From the NCBI RefSeq assembly GCF_029867415.1, contig NW_026705225.1, forward strand, positions 372,001 through 436,000: 64,000 bases of DNA, given 5' to 3'. Positions 34,390 through 46,724 of this stretch are shown piece after piece (within the stretch, counting starts at the first letter, position 1; the number at the start of each line of letters is the position of its first letter). The notes below the pieces were generated by a model that saw only the letters and a program-made list of their open reading frames with translations, had not been told where the DNA came from and made no database searches. The DNA comes from Vicia villosa. Its lineage: Eukaryota; Streptophyta; Magnoliopsida; Fabales; Fabaceae. The translations under genes and the position numbers were made by a program.

Positions 34390-35325
34390 AGAGAAATCAA
34401 ATAGAAGAAACGTGAGGAGGATGGTGAATTAAAGCTAGTCAAGTAATCAAAATCCACCAAACAATAATGAAGAACCACCCCTGTTATCTTCAACAGGGGG
34501 AACTACGGTTACAACGCCTATATCTAAACATGTACCGTCCACGACAAGTACGACGCCAGTGAAGTCGATTGCCCAAAGTGGACCCAGTCTGACTTATGTG
34601 GGGACACATGGTCCACCAGTGAACCCCCCCCCCCCCCCCCACACACACACACCAGTGAGGAACACATCACACATGCCTTATATGTCTCATGACTTCTCTA
34701 TACCTTTAGGTGGTCGCGAACAGCCTTATGGCATGCCAACTTCGTTGATGGCAGGTTTGCACAACACCACATCAACATTTTTAGAACTAGTAATGAACAT
34801 AACTTTGCCATCACATGGATCTGGGTATGCTGTTAACAACATGGGTCGAATTAGCCAACCTTTAAGGATGAGATTTTTTACCCAAATGCCCAATTTGACC
34901 AATAATTCTGCAGAAGTAATAAGACATCAACTGAACTAAAGTAACCACGAAATGGGCCAGATGCTTGCCCAAACAATGGGTACGATATTCAACCCTTTGA
35001 TCAAAAACACCACTCAAGCAAACCAACAAATGGCAGTGCAAATGACACGCATCGCTGACTTCTTTGGTGTACCAAAACCCCCTCGACATCCTCAGAGGGT
35101 GTGGGTGATAGAAAATCAAGGGGTAGTCCTCAAAGAAGACCCCACTATTAACCAAGTCCAAAAAAAATCAAAGAAATGCACCCTAGTGCAAATGTGGCGA
35201 ATCAGGGAGTGATAGTCAAAAAACCAAGATTCGAACCTCCTAAGGATGAACCACAAATTTCGAGGGGGAAAGAGCCAAGGGTAGTAATGGTGAATAGGAA
35301 CCAGAACGCTAATGAAGACTTATGA
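34390..35325 (+). pseudogene. Ty3/gypsy gag N-terminal remnant
   Basis: The open frame at 34,559-34,939 has the proline-rich stretch and the blocks YGMPTSLMAGLHN and NNMGRI. The next frame (34,952-35,212) has MGTIFNPLIKNTT and MTRIADFFGVP. These blocks occur in this order in the N-terminal region of a common legume gypsy polyprotein. A stop and frame change near 34,939 and the abrupt end near 35,325 show it is broken. It may have belonged to the LTR remnant on its left. Confidence 0.65.
34624..34653. repeat. Poly-C then (CA)n tract
   Basis: About 18 C residues followed by a short CA run, inside the gag remnant. It encodes the run of prolines and histidine/threonine. Confidence 0.9.
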
Positions 35326-35635
35326 TGAATGTTTGTCAATTTTGAACCTTAATCAAGTGATGAATCAAAGAGTTTGATCATGATTAAGATTAATGAAGAT
35401 AATTGTGATCAAAGAAGAAAACGATTATTGATGGATAAGTGTTAACCTATGAAGAAACTAATCAAGAGAAGAATCATGCTAATGGATCATGTTTAAACGA
35501 TCATTAAAATTCATGTTATATAACTTTAGATGCTCAAAATATCTCACATATTTGCATCTCTATAACTCTTTTACCATCATACATCAAAATCATTCAAGTT
35601 AAGCTATTGCAAAGTTGATTTTTCCATTTTCAAAG
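35326..35635. other. Unassigned sequence
   Basis: No gene. Rich in GATCAAAG and GATTAA words. Likely inserted DNA that interrupts the gypsy element. Confidence 0.3.
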
Positions 35636-35639
35636 TGGT

Positions 35640-35755
35640 CTTATTGGTTACAGCATTTATGTAACAGGTTACATGACTGTTCTGTTTGGAAAAAAATTAA
35701 AACGTTAAAGGTGGTAACTGGTTACACCTTGTTAGTAACCTGTTACACATAGTAA
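35640..35755. repeat. Cluster of GTAAC-N2-GTTAC palindromes
   Basis: GTAACAGGTTAC, GTAACTGGTTAC and GTAACCTGTTAC occur within ~110 bp, with partial copies (TTGGTTACAG). The word length and palindromic design parallel the TGATTYRAATCA cluster at 7.2-7.6 kb. Confidence 0.6.
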
Positions 35756-36069
35756 AATAACCACTTTGCCTACCACTACCAATCAACACAACAACAAGCC
35801 TCATTTTGGCCTTTTATTCAATACACTTCAATCCCTCAAACCAAACTTTGACTACTCAAACCCTAACAACATAAATTTAACCATTCATTCTCTCAATACA
35901 CTATGACATCCAAGCATAATGAATGTTATATCCCTTTAATTGAACCAACTTACCCAAACACTAACACACAATTAACACAATCCCAAAACCAATTTGTATT
36001 ATTGGAACACAAAAGTTTTAAATTATGATTTTTGGAATGTATGAGTTTTTTTATCTGAATTCTAAAATA

Positions 36070-36308
36070 CTCTCTCTATTTCTTTTTAATTGTCATTCTT
36101 TAACTTTTTACGCATACCAAGAAATCTAATAATTATTGCTACTTTTCAAACTATGATTTTTCTTTTGCCTATAATATCCCCTAACTTTTTATTATTTTGA
36201 TATATTTTTCTCTCTCTTCATAATAAGTAATTAGGGGTGACTTTGACAAAATTAAAATCATTATTACTTTGAACTTTGAAAAACGACAATTAAAAAGAAA
36301 CATACTCC
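36070..36308. mobile_element. MITE, Stowaway-like
   Basis: Inverted arms CTATTTCTTTTTAATTGTC and GACAATTAAAAAGAAACAT bound a 239-bp noncoding element, with TA next to each end. The right tip is degenerate. Confidence 0.65.
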
Positions 36309-36385
36309 TACAATTTTCACAAAGAGATACTTAAAAAAGAGCCGGAGAATATTACTACACCGCCACACACATCTCATCATGACTA

Positions 36386-37153
36386 AGACTATGTGCAATG
36401 GTTTATAGATCCAACACCCTAATTTTTCACTTTTTACACTCCACATCATCTTCTCTCTCTTCCACCTAATAATTCAACACTCATTCAATTTTTACTCACT
36501 ACAATAATTTTTGTTTAATAAAATTCAACATCATACCCCACCACTTTTATTTCATATTCATATTCATATTTTCTTTTATGTTTTTGTTTTTGTGATTATA
36601 TATTAATAACAATTATCAATTGAAATTAAATTTAAATAATTAAGAGTTAAATAATTTTTTTCTAATTTAATAACTTATTTGAATTTTATTTTTCTAATTT
36701 TATATTTAGTAGAATTTTGGGTGTTAAAAGATTATTATTGGGATCTATTTTACTAAAAAGATTGTTAGTGCTACAAACAAGATTTTACTTGAGGCTAAAT
36801 AGAAAAATTAGAGAAAAAAATCTCAATTTTTTTCCGTATCCAAATCTAATAAACCAAGTCTCTATTTATAGAGGGGAAAAAAATAATTTTGATGAAAATA
36901 AAAATAAATAAAAAATTAACTTAATATAAAATAATTAATTTCAAATAATTAAAGTGAGATAAAAATCTAAACAATTACAACACCCAGTAAAATTTTGCAA
37001 AGTATTATTGTGGCCCCCACTTTCTCCTCATTCAACATGTTGAATGTTTTCAACACAAATTAATCCACATCATTTTCAATACTTCATTCAACACTCCATT
37101 ACAACTATTCAACTATTGAATAATTTTTTCAACACCTCCATTATAGATAGTCT
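36386..37153. mobile_element. Non-autonomous DNA transposon (~770 bp)
   Basis: The ends read AGACTATGTGCAATGG (left) and, inverted, AGACTATCTATAATGG (right). The interior contains repeated TTCAACA words and no convincing ORF. Superfamily uncertain. Confidence 0.55.
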
Positions 37154-38234
37154 AATATTTATCATCGAATACTACACTGTCTCCTTCAACCCGGCCAACT
37201 CAAGAATTAGATCGTGGCAAACGTTATCCTAAACATTATTCGTGTCGGCCAAACGGTCATCCATTTCAACAATATTGTTGATCATATACAAATATAAGTT
37301 TTTTATGACTATGAATAGTGTTTTATCTATTTAAAAAAAATGATAATTTTTTTATAAATTTATAATTTTTATTATTATTAAAGTAATTATTTTTATTTTA
37401 TTTTAAAATAAATAATCGCTATATATTAAAATTTTAAAAACTAAACAAAACATAATGTAACTTTAAATGGGTGAAGGTCTAAATGATCAAGACATCCTTC
37501 TCACATTCAACAATAAATCATATTAAAAATTTGAAAAAGAAAAATTAAACTAAGGCATTTTAGAATTTTATTTCATATAATGGGTACTGCTGACAAAGAC
37601 TCTACAAAGTTAGATTAATTCTCCATAATATGTATAAGGTTGATACAGTTGATCACGGGCCAAGCTATAACTAGCACATTATTATTAGAATTCATAAACA
37701 GTACTCAAGACATTCTCCAGTTATTTCACTTTCACTTTTCACCATTCCAACTCACTACATTACATCCCCACATTACATATATGAAAATATTCCTTTGTCA
37801 TTTGTTTTAATTTCATATTAACCTTCAAAGACAAGGCTAAGAGATGAATTCGAAAGGGCACAGGAGCTTCATGATAATCTTTAGTACAGTAGTAAAGGTA
37901 AAATATGAAAAGAAAAAGAGATCGTAAAAAGGTAGCAAAAAAGTTCCCTGCGGTGCGGTTTTGTGTGATAAAATGAGGAAGATGATGACGTAGTCAGGCA
38001 CGCGACCATGCGCAATAAAAAGACAAGACTGTAGAAAAACAAAGTGTCAGAGATGCACACACTGTTGTAGTTGTCTGCCTTTGAGATTTGCAACAAAAAC
38101 ACGATCGACTGCGGCCTCCGGCAACTAGTATTAACTACCATCGTGGGCGTGCCACCAATTTCATTGGCTACTTCTCACTCAAGTACTCAACAATTAGGGA
38201 GGTTAATTTGCAGATGTTAATTTGCATATGTTAA
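37154..38234. other. Intergenic sequence without recognised genes
   Basis: An 86-codon frame (37,881-38,141, -) is unrecognised, without a supporting family or structure. The rest is AT-rich. Confidence 0.35.
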
Positions 38235-38794
38235 TAGGGATTCCTGCTGGAATTATCTGTTCAGAGTACGGGAAATTGAGAATTTTTCCCACAGAGACGG
38301 GGATGGTTGGAAAAAATTTTCCGATAACCCTTTGGGGCGGAGATTGATAAAGTATCTCCGTCCCGTGGATTCTCTGACTCCGTTCATATTATTTAATTTT
38401 ATATTTTATAGATTATATAGTATAAAATTATATAATTTTACATAAAAAAATAATAATGTGATAGTAAATTAATGGAAGTATGGTAGCAACAAGTTCTACA
38501 TCAAGTTCTTTTGTTGTTTCTTTTTGTTATTGATTCAAGATGTATTTTATTTTTTAAAAAAAAATGCAAAACATAGGTGTTTTTTTACAAAAAAAAAAAA
38601 ATACAAAATCATAGTGTCATAAAAGTATAGAAATTTTCTTAAAATCCGATCTCCGTGGATATTCGTGGGGATCAATGGGGATGGGGGAAAATATTCCCCC
38701 GTGGCGGAGATTGGGGACGGGAATGGGAAATAAATTTGGGGGCGAGAAATAAGGAAGCATCCTCCGAACATTCTATGCCCCGTTGACATCCCTA
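38235..38794. mobile_element. hAT-like MITE candidate
   Basis: Terminal TAGGGAT / ATCCCTA inverted tips enclose ~560 bp. The sequence near both ends is rich in CCCCGT, GGGGATGGGG and CTCCGTCCCGTGG words in opposite orientations, as in the GC-rich hAT-type MITEs of plants. The centre is AT-rich. Confidence 0.5.
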
Positions 38795-38825
38795 TACTCA
38801 ACTACTAGCACGTTGCGCATCAACA

Positions 38826-39120
38826 TTAAGAATTTAATAGATATATACTGACATTATAAAATAGTTTTAAGCTGTCATCTAACAATAAAAAATAACAATA
38901 TATCTAATAATAAAAAATAACAGTATGTTATGTCATTAAATATTTTTAAAATTAAAAACGTGATGTGGCAGGATACACGTTCGTCATGGATGGACAGTAT
39001 AAAAATAATTTATAATGTCAATGTATCACCCATTTTCTCTAACATTAGAGACTTAATGGATATGCAATGATAGTGTATAATAATTTTACACTGTCATCCA
39101 ATATTTAATAGACAGATAGA
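38826..39120. repeat. Diverged relatives of the 154-336 MITE family
   Basis: Words such as ATATACTGACATTATAAAAT, GTGTATAATAATTTTACACT and CTGTCATC recur twice in partial form. Boundaries are unclear. Confidence 0.35.
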
Positions 39121-39139
39121 TCTTAGGAAAGATCTTTCC

Positions 39140-39708
39140 ATATGAATTAAATTGACTAATTTTCAATAATTTAAATATTTGGATTGCAATTTCACAAATT
39201 TGAAAGATAGAGCATAATTTTTATTTTCAAGCTTAAAATATTTAGAATTTGTTTTCGACTGTCTTAGGCCTAAAGGCGGTCGGCCATTTTAGGCCTAAGG
39301 CAAAAAAGTTCAATTACGAGAAGATCTAATTTATAAGTTTGAATGTTGGATTGCTGAAGATCGAGTGGTCTTGCAATTATGAAGCTAATGATAGGAACGG
39401 TGTACCGCTAACACTTAATCATTTTCCTCGAATGATTATTTGACGTCATATCTAATCAAAGGGTCCTCCGTATTCCAAGTTAATTGGCACAGAGAGGTTA
39501 TAACAATCTTCCATATATAAAGTTCTTCACGAGCCAAGTCTCTAGAATTCTACTAATTTTCAGACTCGTACTATTTCTCATTCAATTATTGACTTAGACG
39601 TTGGAGTGTTAACTTGTAAGTTCATGTTGTACAAGAAGCTCGCTCCATCATGCATGAGCCTTATTTCACTATATCACCAACTATTTAAGGTTCATGAATG
39701 GAACACTG
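39140..39708 (+). mobile_element. Gypsy (Tat-type) LTR 3' part and primer site
   Basis: Contains a TATA-like CATATATAAAG near 39,515 and the transcript-start-proximal phrase ATTGACTTAGACGTTGGAGTG typical of Tat-group LTRs. It is followed at ~39,709 by TGGCGCCATCCATGAGAAT, close to the common TGGCGCCGTCTGTGGGAA leader. No partner LTR was found. The left edge is estimated. Confidence 0.55.
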
Positions 39709-39959
39709 GCGCCATCCATGAGAATCAACTTCTAATTCTCACGAATTTCCATGATCAGATCCTTCTGATTCTGAAGGTCGCACATTGTTATAAAAATCTC
39801 ACACGTAAGAAGACATTGATATATGATCCATCTATGGAAGTCACTATAGGTTCATCGACCTTAACATTTTTCTCATACCTTGTCATCTTTTTGATCGACG
39901 ATGGTTCATCTAGAAAAGGAAAATTAAACAAAAACAAGTTGACGTAGAGCTCTTAAAAA

Positions 39960-40450
39960 ACACTAGTGCGGACCAAAAAACACGGAGAAGAAAAACACAT
40001 TTTAGGGTTCCGAGACAATGAGAAGGGGAACGAGATTCCAAGTATGACATTTTTGTTGTTCGTAACTACTGTGATATCGAACCATTTGGTGTCAGGGACC
40101 CTTGTTGAAAGCGCAAGTTGTTGCGATGTCATGTACATCAACGTCTTCACGAAGCTAAGGATGCATGATTGAGACCTCATAACATGTGAATGCAAGAACC
40201 TCCCGGCGTTCAACGATTCCATCACTCAACCCTAGCAGAGTCGTGGAGTTACTAGTATCATTAAGAGAACGGAATGGCGCAAGGACTATGAACATATATT
40301 TCATGGTGATTCCCAATAAGAGCGTCTCAAATTGTATCTTAGGGAGATCTTTCCTCGCTTATTTAGATGTGGTGTTTTCCAACATCCACTTGAAGATGAA
40401 GTATCATAACGACTCCAGAGAATCAGTTGTCCATATCTACCCCAATTAGT
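39960..40450 (+). pseudogene. Gypsy aspartic protease remnant
   Basis: Two overlapping frames together cover a retropepsin-like domain. The first has VSGTLVESASCCDVMYINVFTKL, where the functional enzyme would have D(G/S)G at the active site (here ESA, so the catalytic Asp is lost). The second has NCILGRSFLAYLDVVFSNIHLKMKY, equivalent to the ILGR-FL-motif near the domain end. A frameshift near 40,190 separates them. Confidence 0.7.
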
Positions 40451-40529
40451 TTTATTTAGACCATTAGAAGGGGAAGTTTTATTCCTCTACTTTCCCATCT
40501 CCACCAAGCAGTTAGTGTCATCCACATCC

Positions 40530-40920
40530 AAAAAGTGGGCCTCAATCAAATCTTGATATACTTCATATCTAAAGCATTGGTCAGACTCGAAACATGTTAC
40601 CAGAAGATAGCGAAACTCGCATTGGCATTGGTGAATGCCCCTCGGAAGCTGCACTGTTACTTCCTAGCACGTGATATCATTGTCCAGACAAATTTACCCT
40701 TTAAACAAGTCCTTCACAGTCTAGATTTAGCAGAACGAAAGACCGAATGGTCCATCAAGATGTACGAATTTGACATTTCCTTCAAGCCTAGGAAAAAACT
40801 AAAGGTCTAGGTATTTGCAGTCTTTATATTAGTGATGACCCCAACAACATCAGAATTATCTAGTTCTTGGGTCATGTTCACGGACGGTTTATCTAATAAT
40901 AAAGGAAGATTGAAGGGCAT
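40530..40920 (+). pseudogene. Gypsy RT-connection / RNase H remnant
   Basis: YFISKALVRLETCYQKIAKLALALVNAPRKL and FDISFKPRKKLKV match the end of Ty3/gypsy reverse transcriptase and the start of RNase H (YFISKAL, Y-IEKLAL-LV, E-DI-Y-PRK). After a stop at ~40,808, WVMFTDGLSNNKG corresponds to the first catalytic Asp of RNase H. The RT palm (YADD-type) part is missing between protease and this block, so a large deletion has occurred. Confidence 0.7.
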
Positions 40921-41137
40921 TGATAGTCAATCAGACCTAAGCCAGCCACGTGAGAAGAAGATTTGTTTCATATTTCGTGTTAGAAGGAGTCTTATATATA
41001 AGAGGCTTACCAACCCCTTGGTTAAATGCCATGAAGGAGAAGAATTTGTGTACACTCTTTTTGAGGTGCATCGGGAATATCCAGACAACATCTTAGAGCC
41101 AGACCCTAGTAAAGAAAGTTCGCAGAGTAGAATATTA

Positions 41138-41276
41138 CTCCCTCTGATCCTATTTATAAGAAAAAGTTCACTTTTTAGATACATTTAATAATTAATATAT
41201 CTAGAAAATATATTGTCCAAATATATTAGTTACTCAATGTATCTAAAAAGTATATTTTTTCTTATACGACCGAAGG
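41138..41276. mobile_element. Stowaway-type MITE (139 bp)
   Basis: Begins CTCCCTCTGATCC and ends GACCGAAGG, with inverted ATTTATAAGAAAAA / TTTTTTCTTATA arms and TA on both sides. It inserted at the degraded 3' end of the gypsy remnant. Confidence 0.75.
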
Positions 41277-41499
41277 TAATATTAGTCATATAAAGTACAA
41301 GATGCTGAAAATTATGTGAAAAGTGTGAACAATACTAAAGGTATGGAGACATCCATGAGACTCTCTCAATGCGGTTGCTTGAAAAGAAAATTATTATTAA
41401 GAGCTATTAATTTTTTTTGGAATCAAGTATTAAGAGCTATTAATTAATTGTTCCTTCAACTAACTTTTAAATTCCACTACAAGATCAAACCTCGTTTCT

Positions 41500-41715
41500 T
41501 TTGGTGTCTAAAGTAATTACAAGTGTGAGTAAAATAAGTTTTACATTGGTTAGGAATATGGAGACTTGACTTTTTATAAGTGAGAGAACTCACTCACCTA
41601 TTATTTTAAGGTGTTTGGTGAATATGCTGTTGCTCGAAAATCAAAAAGCTCTAAAGTAGAAAATGCTCCTCCCTTGACCCCCGAATTGCGCCAACAAATG
41701 GTATGAGAGCCTGGT
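41500..41715 (+). mobile_element. Copia LTR end plus Met-type primer site
   Basis: Contains the phrase TTATAAGTGAGAGAACTCAC and ends CCAACAAATGGTATGAGAGCC. TGGTATGAGAGCC is one base away from TGGTATCAGAGCC, complementary to initiator tRNA-Met. Start of the LTR not found. Confidence 0.55.
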
Positions 41716-42589
41716 TTCGAGTGAAGGGACCAGATTACTTGTATTGAAAGTATCTACACATGATGATGGTCGATCGATAGAGTGTCCCATTGAAAGAGCA
41801 TTAAATGCGGTACACGTGTATATGGAAGAAAGAACTTCTACTTAAAGGAGAGTATTATAGATAGATCACACTTGAGGGGGTGTTGAGAAAAGAATTAAAA
41901 GTATATTTTTCAGAAATTAAATTTGAGATCTTACAATTATGCGTGAGAGCTTCATATGGTCCTTGCCACTTCGTAGAAGAAAAAAAAAAGAACCTCTTCG
42001 AATTGCTATTATTTATGTGAGATAGTTTAAACTATTTGATGATAAATAAAGACCAAAAGGAGAATGCTTAAAATTGCACCAGAAAAAGCTTTTTATAAGT
42101 GAGTGACAACAATGTAGTTAATGGTAGAGTGGGGGAATCAAACAATTTTTAACAAAATTCATCACTAAAAAAATGGAATGATACAAAAATTTAAAGACAC
42201 AAAAATACAAAATTCATCTCTAGTTGATAAAGTGGTAGCAAATCATAGGTAAGCATTGAAAATGATTTTACCTCAATCTAAATCACCTCAACATTTGTTT
42301 ATAAATGGTCTGCAGACAATGTCTTAAGAAAATTTGATGATGTGTGTGAAATTTATGGATGATAGAGACATCAAGACTTTATAAATATATTATCTGAAAG
42401 ATGTAATTAGAGTCGTACGAAACAAACTATTATATAGAGTCTAAAATTTTACACACAATTTAACTGCGGTAAAAAATTAATTTTATGAAATATTTGTTAC
42501 TATTAAAACATGATATAATAGATTTTTAATTGATCATTTACATTTAAATGGTGGTTAACTTACATTGCGCATGAATGTCTGAAAATGAC
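41716..42589. other. Short copia internal remnant, then unassigned DNA
   Basis: About 165 bp past the primer site comes CACTTGAGGGGGTGTTG, which looks like a polypurine tract and LTR start. A primer site and purine tract this close would make a TRIM-size internal region, but the following sequence does not match the upstream LTR. The remainder shows no gene. Confidence 0.35.
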
Positions 42590-44372
42590 ATTAATATCGA
42601 TATTGGTAAATGGAAGTTCTATAAAGGAGTTCAAGATGGGAGGTGGACTTAGAAAGGGGATCCAATCTCGCCTTTCTATTTCTCACTGCCGCTGAAGGCT
42701 TTAACACGTTGAGGAAAAAGCTGTGGAGGGGTGGACCAGTTTTCACATTTGCAATATGCAGATGACACCATAATCATTGGCAGAAAATGCTGGGCGAATA
42801 TCTGGGCAATTAAGACCAACCTCACTCTATTCGAAATCTTGACAGGCCTCAAGGTTAATTACCACAAGAGTTTGTTGGTTGGGATAAATATCCACCAACA
42901 GTGGCTAGAAGAGGCAGCAAGAGTACTAAATTGCAAATTAGGATCATCGTCTTTTAATTATCTTGGGCTTCCGACTGGCGCTAACCCAAGAAGAAAGGTT
43001 ACATGGTAACCTATTATTGATATAGTGAAGGTAAGATTGTCGAGGTGGAAGAACAAGAAATTGTCGATAGGGGGTCGCGTGGTAATTATAAAGTCAGTCT
43101 TGTCGGCTCTTCCGGTCTATTTTCTCTCGTTTTTCAAGGTTCCGTCAGGTATCATCTCTAAACTTGAATCTCTCTTAAATAATTTTTATGGGGTGAGGAT
43201 GAGGACAAAAGGAAAATAAATTGGGCTGATTGGAATAAGGTGTGTAAACCCTTAGATGAAGGGGGTTTGGGTATTAAAAACTTAAAAGCTTTTAACCTTT
43301 CTTTGTTGGGCAAATGGAAGTGGATGTTAAAAAATGAAAGAAATGGGATGTGGTTTAAAGCACTTGCAAATAGATATGGGGAGAGGGACGGTTATATAAA
43401 TGAAAGGGGGAGTGGATCATCTATATGGTGGCAAGATTTGTGTCGAATAGAAAACCAAGGAGAGTGTCGCAATAATTGGTTTTCATATAGATTAAGGAAA
43501 GTATTAGGAGATGGGAAAGAAACTAGTTTTTGGTGTGATTGGTGGAGAGGCCCTAAAAAACAAATTTGAGAATTTATTTCTATTGTCCTTATACAAATCA
43601 AGTTGATTAACGAGTTAAGGAGTATAGAAAATGGTGTAAGCAAGTGGAGTTTGAGATGGAATAGGGTCTTAAACGAGGAAGAAAGAGAATCTGCAATTGC
43701 TCTAATAAATATGGTTGATGGTGTTGAGTTTAGAGAAGGGGTGAAGGATTATTGGGTTTGGTTGGAAGTGAATTCAAATTGTTACACAGTTAGAGAAGCA
43801 TACAAAGTTTTAATGACCAACACTCCTAGTGTTTTTGATAGAAACTTTGTAAGAGCTTGGCATAGATTGATTCCATTTGAAAGTATCTTTATTTGTGTGG
43901 AAAGCATTTCAAAACAGAATCGCCACCAAAGTTAACCTAGCTAGAAGAGGAGTGTTCAGTCAAGAAGACACCAACTGTGTCAGTGGTTGTGGAGAGAGAA
44001 TCGATGACACATATCTTTTTTGAGTGTCCGGTTTTTGCAGGTATTTGGAGCAAAGTATGTGGCTGGTTTGGTGTATCAACGGTTTTCCATAAAAATAGTT
44101 TGATACACTTTGATCAGTTCAATGGGATGATAAGCAGTGGCAAAATGTTCTCTCAGTGCACAGTCGTGGTATGGTTCACGTGCGTCTGGACCATATGGAA
44201 GACAAGAAAAGGAAACATAATCCATAACAGTGAAATCAACTTGGAGAAAATGTTAGAAGAAGTCAAGGTAATTTCTTGGAATCGGTTGAGCATTGAAAGA
44301 AATAGCCTATATTACAGCTTAACTCAGTGGTGTTTAAATCCTTGGGCATGCCTCAGTATGTATGGATGTTAA
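42590..44372 (+). pseudogene. 5'-truncated LINE (L1-type) with RT and zf-RVT
   Basis: GDPISPFLFLTAAEGF (about 42,656) and LQYADDTIIIGR (42,755 on) are RT motifs of plant non-LTR elements. ADD is intact. Next come FNYLGLPTGANPR, SIGGRVVIIKSVLSALPVYFLSFF, the GGLGIKNLKAFN-SLLGKW block, and the zinc-binding region (CVSGCGERIDDTY, FECPVFAGIW) in the order of plant LINE ORF2 C-termini. There is a frameshift before 42,731, a stop at 43,007, and frame changes near 43,190, 43,565 and 43,885. The endonuclease and early RT are absent, which is ordinary 5' truncation. Confidence 0.85.
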
Positions 44373-46059
44373 AGGGAACTTCTTCCTTTACAAAACTAAG
44401 CAAAGTGGAACTTCTTCAACATGTATATTTTCAACCAACCCCAACAATCTCCACCCTGATTCAAAATAATACATTTGCTTTCATTGTCTTCACCAACAAT
44501 CATACTACACCAAAAAGAGTGTAGTCACTTGAAGCTACACATCTTCAAGAAAAATTTATTTTGTCTTCAGTAACAATCATAGTTTAAAGACTATCAAACT
44601 GTTGATAGTATTTATGGGTAAATATTTTCTATATATCGTATCCACAGAGATTGGTTTAATATTACTGCCGTTCTATAACAAATTATCTTGAGTGAGAAAA
44701 TATAGCTGGGTTTGTTTGGTTATTATAAAAAAAAGGTATTAACTTTAAACAAATATTAAAACTAAAAAGGATGAAACTTAGTTAACAATAAGAGAAATAT
44801 GTTGAGCTTTAGGGTTTCATCAACTTATTCCTATACAACATATTAACTAACACATAAGTGAACCGTTATTTGAATCATCATCTTCATATATCCTCAAAAT
44901 AGATCTCATGTCTGCAGATCAAATTAGATAAACTTCTACCGGTATGAGATTCGATCTCTCAAAATATCAATATCGATAGTAGTAATAAAGCGCGATAATA
45001 ATAAAAACTCATTCACAATTCCATCTCTGCAAGTTATGAATGAATCAATATAGTAACCTAGGGCAAAAGTTAAACTTCTCTTTCGATCAAAGATTAACAA
45101 TAATTTAATATAAAAACAAGGTTTCTTATTGATAATAAATTCAAAAAATTGTTCACAAGAGTTAATCAATGGTATTGTATAATCATAGGTTAACTACTAC
45201 CTTAAACTCAACAAAAGAGAATTAGCTCTCCATAGACATGAAGAACACACAAAGATTGATTGAGGAATGCATCATGATCAATAAAATCTCTTTAATTGAT
45301 GTAGAATTGTTCTCCAATGGTTGCTCTATGCTTCAAACTCAGACTTCTCTCCTTATTTCGTTCACCAAAGAATCACACTTTTAATTGGACTTTAGGGTTT
45401 CTATTTATAAAGTTTGGGCTTGGATACGCCGTGCGGCACGACACGTTGTCCCGCGGCGCGACCCCAGGCAGAGGGTATGGGGCGGCACGCTGAATTCCTT
45501 CGTGGCGCGCCTTGCTGACATTTTCTCTTTCTTGCTTGCCTTTTGATTCTTCCAACTTCCTTTACTCTTCATACCCTTCTAAAGCTCCTTTTTAGCACCA
45601 AACCTGCATCAATAGTACCCAAAGTGATTTGATTTGCTTCACAACATGAACTATACATATGTAATCCAATTCTTACTGAAAAACACATGAAACTAGCACA
45701 CTTTGTTTACCTTTTAGCTCAAAACTTAGTTATAATAACCCATGAAAATACCATAAATTCCTTCCTAACACATACTCCACTTAAAGAAGAGTATACTTCA
45801 CTTAAAGGTAAACCACTTTGAGAAATTTCACATGTCAAAATCCAGGTTGAAAACTTATGGTGCAACTTTCATATTGGTAGAAAACTCTTCAACCATTAAC
45901 ATAATCTCACAATACACTTTGCATCAATGCTCACCTGTTAATATGCTAGCAATAGCTCATTCTTTCTATGACAACGGAAATGTCACGAGGACACACTTCT
46001 CAATTTTTTTAGAGAAGATCATCATCCCCCACAATGACGGAGACATTGCTAGCATTTGA
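44373..46059. other. Unassigned repeat-like sequence
   Basis: No gene recognised. The block 44,580-45,780 (ATCGTATCCACAGAGATTGG ... CAATAGTACCCAAAGTGATT) has the look of a noncoding LTR-element remnant but I cannot place it. A short GC-rich island (CCGCGGCGCGACCCC and GTGGCGCGCC words) lies at 45,420-45,525. Confidence 0.3.
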
Positions 46060-46720
46060 CTCAGAGTCCTTCATTGACACTGTCCCATCAAGACACTTAT
46101 ACTTTACATGCTTAATATTTCTACATTTTCAACATCTCACACATGTTTCATTGTTTTTCTTCACATAAGAGTTTCCTATAACAAGCAACATTGAGTTTGA
46201 TGAAGTATTTTCATCACCGTTCAATCTTCTTTCTTCAGAAATAATTTTACTAGTAACTTCTTGAAAATCAAAAGATTCTTTCCCATATATCAAAACAGAC
46301 TTAATATGTTTATAGGAAGATGGAAGTGGCCATATAAGCCTCAAATTTTTATCTTCATCATCAATTTTGACTTCAATAATTTCTAATTAAAAAATAGAGA
46401 ACACTTGAATGATCATATACTTTCGTATGGTTATCTATAAGCAAGTTATGAAACTGCTCATTCAATAACAATCGATTTGATATACTATTTCCTTGATATA
46501 GTCCTTCAAATTTCTTCCAAAGTTCTTTGGCTAACGATGTACCAAGAACATTCGTAAGAATATTCTTAGCCAAAGACATGCATATTATTCTCAAAGCTCT
46601 CAAATCTAGTTCCTTTTAACGCCTTCTGTAATCTTAATTGTATCAAAATCGATTCTTCCATTAAATTTCTCTAAGTAAATCTTTGCACTTGAAAAACTTA
46701 ATAAGGGACTGAATGAGATA
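46060..46720 (-). pseudogene. Ty1/copia gag remnant with knuckle
   Basis: On the minus strand: KIYLEKFNGRIDFD, SLAKELWKKFEGLYQGNSISNRLLLNEQFHNL, then WPLPSSYKHIKSVLIYGKESFDFQEV. These match consecutive blocks of the copia gag UBN2-type domain (L-KQL--LKM, LL-SLPSSY, E-V---L). CVRC-KCRNIKHVKYKC follows as a damaged zinc knuckle with an in-frame stop. Several frame changes. No integrase or RT follows. Confidence 0.75.
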
Positions 46721-46724
46721 TTTT

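Noticed and set aside
37881..38141. 86-codon minus-strand frame
   Set aside because: Unrecognised, low-complexity Ser/Phe-rich, with no promoter or homology cue. Left as intergenic.
40927..41188. Integrase fragment in the frame after RNase H
   Set aside because: No HHCC or DDE motif could be found, so only the RT/RNase H block was called.
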